Counted from the first letter of the stretch, positions 47,960 through 58,794 are shown. The stretch is DNA of 64,000 nucleotides from Allium sativum (GCA_030737875.1 CM060922.1:306581456-306645455); one strand, 5' to 3'. Made by a program: numbers and translations. Notes: generated by a model not told the origin, from the sequence alone.

Positions 47960-50123
47960 GAAACCGAACTTCCCTTCTCCAAAAATGGAATTTGGAGAAC
48001 TTGGCTTTCAACTGATGAGCTCTAAGCGTATCCATCACTTCCTTGAGGTGTCTAGCATGTTCTTCCTCATCCTTTGAGAAGATCAGAATATCATCCACGA
48101 AGACAACCACGAACTTGTTAAGGAACTCCCTGAACACCCTACTCATCAAATCTACGAAGTAGGCGGGTGCATTAGTCAAACCGAATGGCATGACAAGCCA
48201 TTCAAAGAATCCGTCTGGAGTCCTAAACGCAGTCTTATCAATACTATCCTCAGCCACTCTAAGCTGATGGAATCCGGTGGCTAGATCGAGCTGAGAGAAA
48301 ACAGAAGCACCAACAAGCTGGTCAAAGAGGTCATCAATCCTCGGTAACGGGTGCCTATTCTTCTTTGTCAGCTTGTTCAACTCTCGATAATCAACACATA
48401 GATGAAGCGAACCATACGCCTTAGTATCGAATACCACCGGAGCACCCCATTCCGAAATGCTTCGCCTAATAAAATTCTTCTCAAGCAGCTCCTTGATTTG
48501 CTTACTGAGCTCTCTTCTTTCTCGCGGGGCCATGTTCCTAACGGGCAATGATACTGGCTTGGCATTATCAACAAGATAAATGCGGAAATCTATCTCTCGT
48601 TTAGGGGGTAACCCCTTAACCTCTTCAATGACATCAGGATATCCTCGAACCACCCTTACAGATTGTAGATCATTGATGGACGAGTCGAGAGATTCAAGAT
48701 AACATAACATGACGGGATCTCTAGGGTTACAAGAAATTTCTATGGTATTACCGAGGCGAGTCATGAGCCTCACCACCCTATGCTCACAATAGAGAATGGC
48801 TCCATAACTGGACAACCAATCCATGCCCAAAATCAACCCATATTCCGTGAATCCGAGAACATAAGCATTACATGTGAATTCTACGGTCAAGATAGAAATC
48901 TTCAAATCCACACAAATCATAGATAGATGGGCAGAACCCCCAATTGGATTTGAAACACAAACGGGATCCTCAACTAGACTAGTACTTAGGTGCAAACTTT
49001 CAACAAGATCAGAAGAAATAAAACTATGCGATGCGCCAGAATCAAATAAGGTGCGAACAGGATAACCAGAAATATAAACAAGGCTTTCTACATAAATACT
49101 ACCTCGATCCTGAACTGGAGCAGTGTTGAGAGCATGCACTTGCCCTCCAGAAGGTCCTGCACGCTGAGTCTGCCCTTGCCCTTGTCCTTGCTTCTTGAGG
49201 CAATCCTTGCTAAGGTGTCCAGGCTCCCCACAGTGAAAGCATTCGCCCAACTTCCTCTTCTTCTTTCTGCAATCCTTGGCTATGTGCCCAACAATCCCAC
49301 AGAAGTTGCATTTTCTTGGGTCTTTTGCCTTGTTGTTGTTGGCCTTATTGCCCTTATTGTTCTTGTTGTTCTTGTTGTTCTGATTGCTCTGATTTCCTCC
49401 CCACTTGGAGTCCGTCTTCTTGGTTTGAGTCTCATTAGGCTTGACTTCTTTCCTGCCATTCTTATCATCTCCTTGAAGCAATGCCATGTCCACTAGGCCC
49501 TCAAAAGTGGCCCCCATGGGTATATGAGATAGGGCTGAACCTTGTAATGACTCATTCAACCCTCGTGCAAAGCGTAAAGCCTTCTTCTGGGGAGTATTAA
49601 CCATGTCCAAACCGAATCGAGCAAGCTGGTTAAACTTATTCACATACTCCCTCACTGTCATGTCCCCTTGCTTCAAAGATATAAACTTCTCCAATTGCAG
49701 ATTTGCCTCAGCAGATGATAGAAACTTAAGCCCAAACCTCGTCCTAAAGTCGTCCCAAGTCTCTATAGGTCTAGTAGCATTGGTGAGCTCCCACCAATAA
49801 GCAGCTTCTTCTTTTAATAGCCACGCTGCCAACAGAACTTTTCTATGGCCTTCCACATCAAAGATGGCGAAGAGATCTTCAGTTTCTTTCAACCAATTTC
49901 TCGCCTCCAAAAAAGTCTCCGTCCCAATAAAATTCTTGCCACCCATCGTCTTAAAGTCTTTGCAAATCTTAGCGAAATCTGCTTGTGGATGCTGAGGAGG
50001 AGGAGGAGGAACCTCAGTTACGGTGGGGGTATTTGCTGGGCCCGCATTGTTGGCCCTAGCTTCCAAGTACCTCCGGAACCATCCGGGAAAGGTCACTCCC
50101 TCGGGAAGGTTGAGATCGGCCAT
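47943..50123 (-). CDS. Element D gag-protease-RT polyprotein, open part
   Basis: 726 codons from [16 protein letters not shown]. Residues about 1-210 are retrotransposon gag, and 240-268 are Asn/Lys-rich. CCHC knuckles lie at 272-285 ([14 protein letters not shown]) and 295-308 ([14 protein letters not shown]). The aspartic protease motif DSGASH is at 361-366, and RT runs from about 545 with FVDDIL at 675-680. It stops inside RT (FLGYSL) after a 2-nt deletion. Gag and pol are fused in one frame, as is usual for this group. Gag, protease and most of RT could still be made, but not a full RT. The start is the first ATG after the primer site and matches that of element B. Confidence 0.93.
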   Translation of the reverse strand: MADLNLPEGVTFPGWFRRYLEARANNAGPANTPTVTEVPPPPPQHPQADFAKICKDFKTMGGKNFIGTETFLEARNWLKETEDLFAIFDVEGHRKVLLAAWLLKEEAAYWWELTNATRPIETWDDFRTRFGLKFLSSAEANLQLEKFISLKQGDMTVREYVNKFNQLARFGLDMVNTPQKKALRFARGLNESLQGSALSHIPMGATFEGLVDMALLQGDDKNGRKEVKPNETQTKKTDSKWGGNQSNQNNKNNKNNKGNKANNNKAKDPRKCNFCGIVGHIAKDCRKKKRKLGECFHCGEPGHLSKDCLKKQGQGQGQTQRAGPSGGQVHALNTAPVQDRGSIYVESLVYISGYPVRTLFDSGASHSFISSDLVESLHLSTSLVEDPVCVSNPIGGSAHLSMICVDLKISILTVEFTCNAYVLGFTEYGLILGMDWLSSYGAILYCEHRVVRLMTRLGNTIEISCNPRDPVMLCYLESLDSSINDLQSVRVVRGYPDVIEEVKGLPPKREIDFRIYLVDNAKPVSLPVRNMAPRERRELSKQIKELLEKNFIRRSISEWGAPVVFDTKAYGSLHLCVDYRELNKLTKKNRHPLPRIDDLFDQLVGASVFSQLDLATGFHQLRVAEDSIDKTAFRTPDGFFEWLVMPFGLTNAPAYFVDLMSRVFREFLNKFVVVFVDDILIFSKDEEEHARHLKEVMDTLRAHQLKAKFSKFHFWRREVRFLGYSL

Positions 50124-50302
50124 GTTGAAAAAGGAAAAGATAGATTTAGAACGAGGAAACGAAGGATAGTTCTAATGGATTTTGGGGAATAGCCTTTTAA
50201 AATAAACTAAACTTTTCTTGGAAAATACTTAATTGGTTTTGAAAATAGTTTTTCAAAAGGTAAGTTTTTAAAAACCTTTTGCTCAAATCTTGTAAACCTT
50301 AT
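50124..50302 (-). other. Element D leader
   Basis: A short untranslated stretch between the primer site and gag. On the minus strand it includes TTTTAAAAGGCTATTCCCCA, which resembles the element B leader. Confidence 0.65.
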
Positions 50303-50314
50303 GCTCTGATACCA
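50303..50314 (-). other. Primer-binding site, element D
   Basis: The minus strand reads TGGTATCAGAGC, complementary to an initiator tRNA-Met 3' end, two bases from the LTR. Confidence 0.9.
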
Positions 50315-52763
50315 AATGTAACACCCCACCTCCACCAATGCCACTCTTGCAAGTGCACTGGCATTGGAGGGGCGTTAAACAAGGTAAACATGCATGCAGA
50401 TATCACAAGACATAACATATAAGTAAAAACAGAGTAAATAAAGCAGCGGATAAAACTAACATTTCAAAACCATAGTCAAGTTACATCAAAGTACTTGGTC
50501 ATTATTTTCCACAAAACATAGTCTAGAAACATCAACTGAAAACTGGAAAGAAAATCATAAAGTAACTATCCCCAAGGTAGAATAAAGCCATAGCGTGCTC
50601 AAGTCCAAACCGTACAAGAGCTATCCAGAAAAGCAGCTAAAGATCCAAGCTAGGTACCAGTGTTCCCACCCTGTAAACCTGAGGGGAGGGGACGGAAGAA
50701 AAGAGGCAAAAGAAAATGGGTCAGTCAAAAAGGCTGGTAAGTCCTATCTACTATTAGTATAAAAACTAATAAAGTTAACTGAACATGTAAAACAGAGATG
50801 AGATGTAGGGTGATAACTGGCATGGTGAAAAGTTAACAAGATAGATCAAGTGTGGCATCGCATATACAAGGTTAAGTTTTTGCACCAAGTGTACTAGTAT
50901 TCCAACCCATGTCAAGTATAAACAAGAAATGATCCCTTGGCCCAAAGCTGGCCCACATCATGAGATGACCTAAATCGAGGTCCAACTACTCGGTCTAGTC
51001 GATCGGCTCCCTATAAGCCTAACTCGTCGTGTGTCGGTGTCATACGGCCCAATCACGAAGTGTAGTCAAACTGTGCTAGGTCCACCCTAGGGTGTATCAA
51101 GCCCTGGGGTGCCAACCACGGACACAAATCAAGCACGCACAGTCTAAACCTACGGGTGCCCGTGTCTGCTTTTTCAACTCCGGACCATGTGCACGACCAT
51201 AGTCCGCCTGAACCTACACCGGCGCACCTACTCAGCCGTCGTTTTGGTCGCTTACATGTCAGCCCAGTAATCGTGCCCCACCCTAGCCTAGTCCCTAGGG
51301 TATCATGATACAATCAAGAGGGTTACTGGTGAAAAGGACCACGTAACTAGGGTTTCTAGCGGGTTAAGTGTGGTTAACCCTACCCTATCAAGTTGGTTAA
51401 GTGTACCCAAGGTTCATGACTTAACCCTATCAACCCATCGTGTTCAATTGGTTAAGTATTCAAGTGGTCCATGACTTAACCCTACCATGTGGCATTAATT
51501 AATTTAATGCACCCAACCTCTCACATTAGACCTTGTTGTGGTTACTAGTTAAGCCGGGCGGGTGCGGGTAGCTTTACACCACAACTTGGTCTAACCTGGG
51601 GTTTCAAGTGCGACATGACCAACTACTCACATTGGGTCCTATTGCTTATAGCCACTAGTTAAGCCGGGCGGGTCCGGGTAGATTTATGCTACAAACTCAA
51701 CCCAACCTCGAGTTGGCCGCTCTCATATTTACTAGAAGTCATGTCCAAATTCATGTTTACAAACATAATCACAAGTCAATGTTCATGTCATATTTTAAAA
51801 TCATGTTTCATGTCATTAATATTACCCAAACCCAACGCATTCCCCTCGCATGTACGTTTCGCATAACATAACATAGATCAAAAGAGGGAACTTGGCAAAA
51901 CATGACAAAAAGGGCATAAGGTAATAAGGTTGGCCACAAGTTAAACATGGTGGCATATGAGGCATAAATATGTTCATAAACTTGCATATTACATCATAGG
52001 CCTCAAAACATGCATAATATCAACTTAAGAAAAATAGGTGAAACATTGTCATAAATGACATAGGATGATAGCAAGTGATTCGCATATAACACCATATGCA
52101 AGATAGCAACTTGCATATTACGTCATAAGCCTCAAAATATGCATGATATCAAACTTAAGCAAATAGGTGAAACATGATCATAAATGACATAGGATGGTGG
52201 CTAGTGATTCGCATATAACATCGTATGCAAGATAACACAAAGTTTATGAGAGTTTCTATGTTGCTTTATGCAACATTTCCAATCAAAGCTCATAGCTTTC
52301 TATGCATAAGGCAAAGGTAATAGCTTCACAAACATGCATAGAATATATTTATGCATAACATGATAGGATCAAAGCACATATCATACTTAGGCCCAAACTC
52401 AACTTGCAACATGTCATATTTAACTTCATAGTTAGTATCTAAGAGTAGTATAGGGCTTACAATGCTATCAAGACTTATAAAATATAAATAAGATTGAGAC
52501 GAAGCCACTAGCAACTCTAAAAACCCCAAATGAATACAAGCTCCAAGAAGCTCCTTTGATTCTATGAAGAAAGATCCTTGTTTTAATGAAGAAAGATTGA
52601 ACTTTGGCCTTGAATCAAGCTTTGCAACTCTCAAACAAGCTTAGGAACTCTCATATGAATGAAGATGGAGGCTATGACAAGAGGGTGGAGGCCATGATTA
52701 AACATTTTGGCATAGTTTAGTTGTAGGATTGATTTATGATGACTTAGGCTAGGTAATAGGGTT

Positions 52764-52770
52764 TTTTATA
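52764..52770 (-). promoter_or_regulatory. TATA box of LTR D, 5' copy
   Basis: TATAAAA on the minus strand, about 133 bp downstream of the nearest GTCGAC. This is the copy that would drive element D transcription. Confidence 0.55.
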
Positions 52771-52902
52771 GGTTATTAGGTTAGTTTAGACCATAGGATT
52801 AACCCTAATTCAGATCTGGGCCATCAATTCACGTCATTAGCCTCCAAACATGTCTTGAGAAACAAGTCAGGTGCACCCAGGCCAGACTGGCCGACCACCC
52901 AA

Positions 52903-52976
52903 GTCGACAGGGGTGTCGACTGGGCAGTCGACACAGCCTGGGGTGTGTCGACTCCCAAGTCGACTCCCCAGTCGAC
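52903..52976. repeat. GTCGAC cluster, LTR D 5' copy
   Basis: Six GTCGAC hexamers at 52903, 52915, 52927, 52947, 52959 and 52971, several spaced 12 bp apart. Confidence 0.8.
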
Positions 52977-53296
52977 TTGGGGTGGCGGGAATTTTTCCCG
53001 CCTGCCCTGCCCAGCTGAATTTGAAATCTTTTTTTAGATTTAAATTTTCTGAAAACTTCTATGGGCCATAACGGGGTCATACGGACTCCGATTTTCGAAA
53101 ACTCGGACTCTATTTCGCGTATTTTTCCGAGACGAACGCAATGGCACAACCCATTTCCCTTGATTCAGAATTTATCATTTAATTCTACCCTGGTTTATGT
53201 TATAATATGTTATTTAAAATACGGGTTGTTACATGACTGATGAATTGGAATGAGGCGTATTTTGTGTTTGTGTAACACTTATTTATTATATACGTG

Positions 53297-53337
53297 AGTT
53301 ATTCAGAAAGACCGGGTTTATCCCATTCTGAATAACT
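53297..53337 (+). other. 12-bp inverted repeat, LTR E
   Basis: AGTTATTCAGAA pairs perfectly with TTCTGAATAACT across a 17-nt loop. A second perfect hairpin, GAAGACC, GGA, GGTCTTC, lies at 53373-53389. Confidence 0.7.
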
Positions 53338-54294
53338 GATTCGACATGGCGTCGAGGATGAAGACGGTGGTTGAAGACCGGAGGTCTTCACGTCGTTTGG
53401 ATAATTACTGATGATCTTGATTGGGCCGTACCCCCAAGAGGAGTGAATCAGTTAGTGATCGTCCAGACGTACTTGGAGATCGATGGATATGCGAGGTACT
53501 AGGTGCCTCTGGCTTCGTTTAGACCTAGAACGAACTTGTAAATGGACTGTGTGTCTGACATTGGATTTAATTTTGTGTGATTGATTTCTATTAAATATAT
53601 ATCTGTTTGGCAGTGGGGAATTTATTCTCTTTCTTAACTCCATTCTCTGAGACGTACGAGCTCAAAGGATATATATTGATGGATATCACACGCATGGAGT
53701 GAATTGCCTGTGTGGCATGCCTAAGTGACAATATGATCAAGGCTTCTGTTGAAAAGCAGAGTCTTGTGGCTGATGATCAAAGCACGGCCTGTGTGGCATA
53801 GCTTTGTGTATCGTTGATTCGCGTGCCTTACACCCCGGTAGTGGACCAGAAACGGGAGAGGACCTCAGGGAGGACATGCGTTTCCTTCTAGCTAGAAGTG
53901 GCATCAGTGGTTTTACATGCCCTGACGAGTTTGACTTATGTGGTTGTTGCTGTTGCGAGGCGCCTCGGATAGATCGGTGACTATGTGAAGCCGATGGAGT
54001 CATTTGTTGACTCATTGACACCCCAAAGGGTGGGGAAACGCAGTGTTCAGGCATTTTAATCCACATCGGTGGACCGGCCCTGACGATCGAAAGGTCACTC
54101 GAGCTCTGACCTGAGACACGGGCTAGAGCGTCTCGAATCGGTTGAGGACTGTCTTTTGCCTTGGTCACAGATGGAAATCCAATTTCCAATACGAAACTGC
54201 GAATTTGATTTGTAACTTATATATGGCGACATAGTGGCATGGGACGCTCATGTCGCCTATGATTGCTATTTATGATTGTATATAAAACCAGAAA

Positions 54295-54404
54295 CTAACA
54301 TGAAGCGAGCTAAGATGGGTGGTTTACTAGGTATTGGTCTGATGTTGGTTTCGACCTTCGGGCTTAATACTTAGGGAATCGTTCTCTTACTAATTTACGG
54401 TTGG
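54295..54404 (+). repeat. Structured unit 3, LTR E
   Basis: Outer arms are CTAAC (54295) and GTTGG (54400), paired with one wobble. Inner arms are GTATTGG (54331) and TTAATAC (54364). The CCTTCGGG core is kept. It is the most divergent of the three units. Confidence 0.55.
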
Positions 54405-54668
54405 AGTCTTATTAAGAATCAAAAGATGAAATTTAGCGTATCAAGCATTCTTTGGCTATTATAAGGTAAAAACGCTATCCTCCGGCTTGCGTTGCATTGT
54501 GTGATGGGACTTGGGTCTTATAATAGCTTCATTTTTCTTTATTTAGCATTGCGTTGTAGTTTTATGCGCTGGTATTCTTGGGAGGAAACCCGTTCCGTGT
54601 TATACAGCGTGGTCCCTTGATTTTTCGAACTTTAAAATAAATATTAATAACTGTTTTAGTTCTCACAC

Positions 54669-54682
54669 CAGTCTCATGACTG
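54669..54682 (+). other. LTR-end stem-loop (E)
   Basis: CAGTC, loop TCAT, GACTG, then ACC, 364 bp before the LTR end. The loop is four bases rather than five. Confidence 0.6.
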
Positions 54683-55046
54683 ACCTAGAGTTTATTATTT
54701 TAACCTAAACTTTGGGTGCCCTTATTTTGATACGGGCAGCTAGTAGTTTTGGTTTTGCAGATTTATATTCACAGGATCCAGATTTACAGCTGGAACGATA
54801 CTCGGAAAGCTCTGTATCCGTGTATTACTTCTAGTTGTGTATTGTATTATTTTCCGCTGCAATGTATTTAAATTTAATTTAAATCTCTGATATTTTCTGT
54901 GTAATATTGATTCATACTCTGTATATTCGTGTATTCTGATGGAATTGTTGTAATTAACAATGAAATGTTCTTCTGTTTGCGTTCTTTTGTGTGTTGTTCT
55001 CATAGTATCCGCTCTTTCCTTACCGGGGAAGTTACGGGTCCTTACA

Positions 55047-56081
55047 CTGGTATCAGAGCTCTGGTTTACAGAGCTCGAGGACAGGACAGGTTAGAACCAA
55101 ACGAAAGGATTCATCAGAGTTTGGATTAGTAATTTCCAATGAGAATGACTCGTTAGAGATGGGATCAGTAGTATACTAAAACGAGTGTGAAGAGTATATT
55201 TTAAAATTGGAAACAAATTTTGTTTTGAAAATTTAAATCAATTATTCGTATTTGACTATTTATTTATATATTGAATTTGGACAATCCAGTATATATAGAT
55301 TTTGCATATACGTCTGATCCACATGTATTCGAAGTTTTAATATACTGGATAGATATAGAGTCGCACTCTAGTCGCTCGGGGATAATCCTGGTGATGTCGC
55401 GACATCATCAATATTTATGTTCGAGTTTCGAAAGTGGGATGTTTATATATTTCCATTAGACTGGTGTGAGAACCAATATTAGATAGGGCCTGTTGTTGTG
55501 ATTTGGCACCAAAAATGTGATTTTTGACTATATACCAAAGTTATGAATTTGAAACGTTAATCAACTAATTGATTGATGGTTGTGTTGTTTGTTTATTGGT
55601 TGATTAATTAAATGTTGAACCTTTAGCCAAATTGAACCAAATAGTGAGTATATTGAAAATTTGTCGCATTTGCATACATATACATGTACTTACATTGAAC
55701 AGGTCATAGCAAAGAGGCTAGAGCAGAAGAATAAAATTGTTTGCCTGACAAATAGGTACATGTTTATTGTATTTCTTTGGGTTTGGACGATTTTATGAGC
55801 CGATTGGCTAGCCGCTTGGCTTTTTCTTTTTCTTTTGGATTGAAGAAGGCCATGGGAGGCTATATGAAATATCCCGAAGTCCCCGGTGCAGGGGAGGTTA
55901 TGGCGAAAATTTTCGAAAATTTAGGGTGTTAGCCAAATTTTTGAAAAATTTGAAAAGTTCTTAGAAACTGAAAAGTTGAAGAACTTAAGCCGTAAAGAAA
56001 ATAGTGAAAGTTGAGTTGATTTGTTAAACAACTTTCGGCTTCGTTCCTTTTCGGGGACGAAAAGTTTTAAGTGGGGGAGAT
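55047..56081 (+). mobile_element. Element E interior, non-coding
   Basis: The primer site TGGTATCAGAGC is at 55048-55059 and the polypurine tract TAAGTGGGGGAGAT at 56068-56081, preceded by GGGGACGAAAAG. Between them the longest frame is 62 codons, with no resemblance to gag or pol. The retained cis signals with no genes are what a trans-mobilised element would need. Confidence 0.8.
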
Positions 56082-56904
56082 TGTAATAACCCGGAAATCT
56101 GAGCCAATTTAAAATTTTATTTTGGCAATTTAAATGAATTTTGAATATTTAAAATGAATTATTTTAAATAATAACGACGAGAAATTTATTTTGAATAGAA
56201 TTAGAATGTATATATTTATATAGATCGTCGTTAGAATATAAATATTTTATTTTAATTATAAAAGGAATTAAAAATGGCGCAGTAGTTTGAAAATTCGATT
56301 TCAAATTTCAAATGAATGTGCAAGATTCAAAATAAACCGGATTTTAGCGAAACCAAAAATATTTGAATCCATTTGAGAATATCTTTCCAACGAATCTGAA
56401 AAATCGAAGTTTCATAGCAGGGATAAAAAGTTATGCCCAATTGAAATTTCAGAATAGTCGCTATGGAATTCTGGCCCTTAAAAATGAAAATTTTGCAAAC
56501 GACCTTGGTTTTCGACGAAACCACTTTTGTTGGATCCATGATGTCAAGTTATTGCTAGGTTTCAAAATTCGCAATTTTTCAAATCAATATGCCAGCATGG
56601 CACAGGAAAACGTGTTTGACCAGTTTTAGTTGATTTTAATCGACTGGAAAATGGCCATTTTTCAAACGGTCTCAGAATTTGACGAAATTTGTTCTGTTAG
56701 GACTGTATCGTCAATAAGAAGCTAGAAAGTATTTTTCGGGAATTTTTAGAGTATGTGACCCCGGTAAATTATAATGCGCGTTCATATTCAATATATAGAG
56801 TTATATTTTGATTTTGAAGAAAATTGATCGAAACGATTGAATCAACCTACGATACATATCCCATTGTGTTCGGAATGGGGGTAACTAGCTAGGGATGACA
56901 GGCG
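56082..56904 (+). mobile_element. LTR E, 3' LTR, first 0.8 kb
   Basis: It matches 37955-38785 closely, with small indels and substitutions, and stops after GACAGGCG, where LARD2 sequence begins. It ends before the TATA box. Confidence 0.85.
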
Positions 56905-57479
56905 TTTGATAATCTTCTACTGGATGACACAAATCATTGTCACAATAAATTTTTCATAGGGACGATTTTGACTTCAGACTTTATTGACATGCCTTTTGTA
57001 CCTCAAAAATCAGATACAAAATCATCATACATCATTTTTGATAAAGGCAAGTGTGGGGGGGAACGGAAATTTCATTCTTCACAATCTTCATACATTTCAT
57101 CTTGCATTTGATTTTCACATGCATATAGTTGCTAAATTGCATTTTGTTTTGCAAATCATTTTGCATTTAATCCATCTTTGGGTTCTTTCTTTCACATTTA
57201 GGAAATGTTTACAGTATGGACACTATTTTGTCCAAGTATGGGGGAAGTCTGCATTGCATCCTTTTTATTTTTTTTCTTTTTCTTTTTCTATTCCAATTTC
57301 GTGCATTTAGATAGGACCATCATGCATTTTAGGTCATAGTAACGTACCATTTTTTTTGAAATACGGCTCATTTTAGATTGATACAACAAAATAAGTTAAC
57401 GATCGTTAATCAAATGATAGTTTTTTTTCTCTCAACTAAGATCGACTAAGAAACATAATGAAAAGTTGAATTTTGAGGG

Positions 57480-57930
57480 ATAATCGTGTAACTGGTACAT
57501 AGGGAGATTCTTTAGGTGATGGCCATGAAGTTTATTCTAAATTGTAGTCTTTGTTTAATGAGTGGAGGACTTAAAATACTTATACTGGCTTTTCGAATCA
57601 TTAAAACTAAGTTGTGTTAAGCTGAATTCACATAACTCTCTTGTTCCTATATTTTCAATAATAATAATAGTAATCCAAGGGTATCCAACATTACTTGTAT
57701 ATCTAGCGTTGGTGTGTAAACCCGCCAAGCTCTATCTGACATGTTGTTGACAAAGTCAGCGTCGGAATATCTTGGTCTCATTTTATGAGTTGGACGCCTA
57801 AGGATTACCAACATGTTGTTGACAAAGTCAGCGTTGTTCTGCAAAATCCGCCAAGCTCTGTCCCAACTCTCCATCAAGTCCGCAAGGCAGTGTATGAGTG
57901 GTATACCTTGGTCTTTTAAGCTAGGTGTAT
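57480..57930 (+). repeat. Conserved LARD non-coding module (copy 2)
   Basis: Partner of 6720-7190. It has two TTGTTGACAAAGTCAGCGT cores, near 57744 and 57815, and keeps GTGTAACTGGTAYAT, TATCTTGGTCTCATTTTATG and GGTATACCTTGGTCTTTT. Confidence 0.6.
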
Positions 57931-58794
57931 GTAATTAATCCTAAAATTTAACATTTATAGAGATAGAGAATAAGCGATGATGCCCAAACATTTCTTGACC
58001 TTATTGATTTAACTAGCCATACACAAGGAAATTAGAATACCACTTCGCAGACTGTGACAGGCAAACTAAGAATTTATTTCATGGCTGCACTATGTTAACG
58101 ACCGAACCAACTGGCCAAACTAGAGTTTAAAATTGAAAACTTGATTTATGTTGAAAATTTATGACAAGTTGAGGTATCTAAAATAAAATCAACTAATTAG
58201 AAATTGTTAACTTAATTCGTTGTACCACTTTCCTAAAATAACTCTTGTTTTTTGTTTTTATTTGCATATGTCCATTGCATTAGTGTATTTGCATTCGAAT
58301 CATAACATACTATATTTGAATTTTGTGGGTTGTATCCGCTGAAAACCCTCACGAGACACCACTCCTCCTACTAGGGACACCTAGAGGTTTAACGGCTTGT
58401 TGCATATGCTCAATTGAATCGTGTTTCCTACGAAAGTGAGACTTATCTAGTTTATTTTTTTCATTATTTTTTACTCGAGGACGAGTAAAAGATAAGTGTG
58501 GGGGTATTTTATTAACATAGAAATGTGTTTATTTTATGCTCCTATATCTTATTTTTTTGTATATAAATAAATATTACTTGGGTGTTATTTTTTAATTTTA
58601 ACAGATAGCCAACTAAGCAACATACAGCCATAAAAAAAGAAAATAAGATCAAAATGCTGTTATATACATATGAAGGTCTGCAGATGAAGACTTCGCATTG
58701 TGTTTCTTTTGGAATTTAATATATGCTCATCTTTGGTAGAAGAAATCTCCTAAAATCTCACCTCCCTTCAATTAGTCACATGCCAAACAAGGAA

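Larger units (their letters stand above)
42240..53233 (-). mobile_element. Element D, complete Ty3/gypsy chromovirus-type element
   Basis: It is 10,994 bp and lies between direct repeats TGACT at 42235-42239 and 53234-53238, which is the 5-bp target duplication. The LTRs are 42240-45145 and 50317-53233. The primer site complement is at 50303-50314 and the polypurine tract at 45146-45157, both on the minus strand. The gene order is gag, protease, RT, RNase H, integrase. The left terminus reads AGTAACACC instead of TGTAACACC. It is the youngest element in the nest, because it interrupts E, which interrupts B. LTR identity is about 98-99% by eye. Confidence 0.95.
50317..53233 (-). mobile_element. 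LTR D, 5' LTR
   Basis: 2,917 bp, ending next to the TGACT duplication at 53234. On the + strand it begins TGTAACACCCCACCTCC. It is about 98-99% identical to the 3' copy, with differences crowded toward both ends. It has a TATA box (52764-52770), GTCGAC cluster (52903-52976) and E2F-like dyad (52984-53002). Its stem-loop at 50722-50736 has one mismatch. Confidence 0.93.
53234..55046 (+). mobile_element. LTR E, right part
   Basis: It starts with the second TGACT copy and resumes LTR E. It holds two inverted repeats (53297-53337 and 53373-53389), a third structured unit (54295-54404), the 3' stem-loop (54669-54682) and a TTTCCGCTGCAAT motif near 54850. It ends CCTTACA at 55046. The 150-codon minus-strand frame at 53737-54189 has no recognisable domain. 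Confidence 0.85.
37955..56904 (+). mobile_element. Element E, non-autonomous with ~6.1 kb LTR
   Basis: The 5' LTR starts TGTAATAACCCGGAAATC at 37955 and ends at 55046. Removing nested element D and one target copy leaves about 6,093 bp. The interior is only 55047-56081. The 3' LTR starts with the same sequence at 56082 and is cut at 56904. There is a perfect tRNA-Met primer site and a polypurine tract. No gag or pol is present, so E must rely on other elements. The bases before E are TACGC, but the right duplication is lost. Confidence 0.85.

Noticed and set aside
42976..51313. Two identical 86-codon minus-strand frames (42976-43236 and 51053-51313) as a duplicated gene
   Set aside because: They lie at the same place in the two LTRs of element D. 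Their identity reflects LTR duplication, and no domain is recognisable.
53737..54189. 150-codon minus-strand frame
   Set aside because: Lies inside LTR E, has no recognisable domain, and no partner frame is supported elsewhere.
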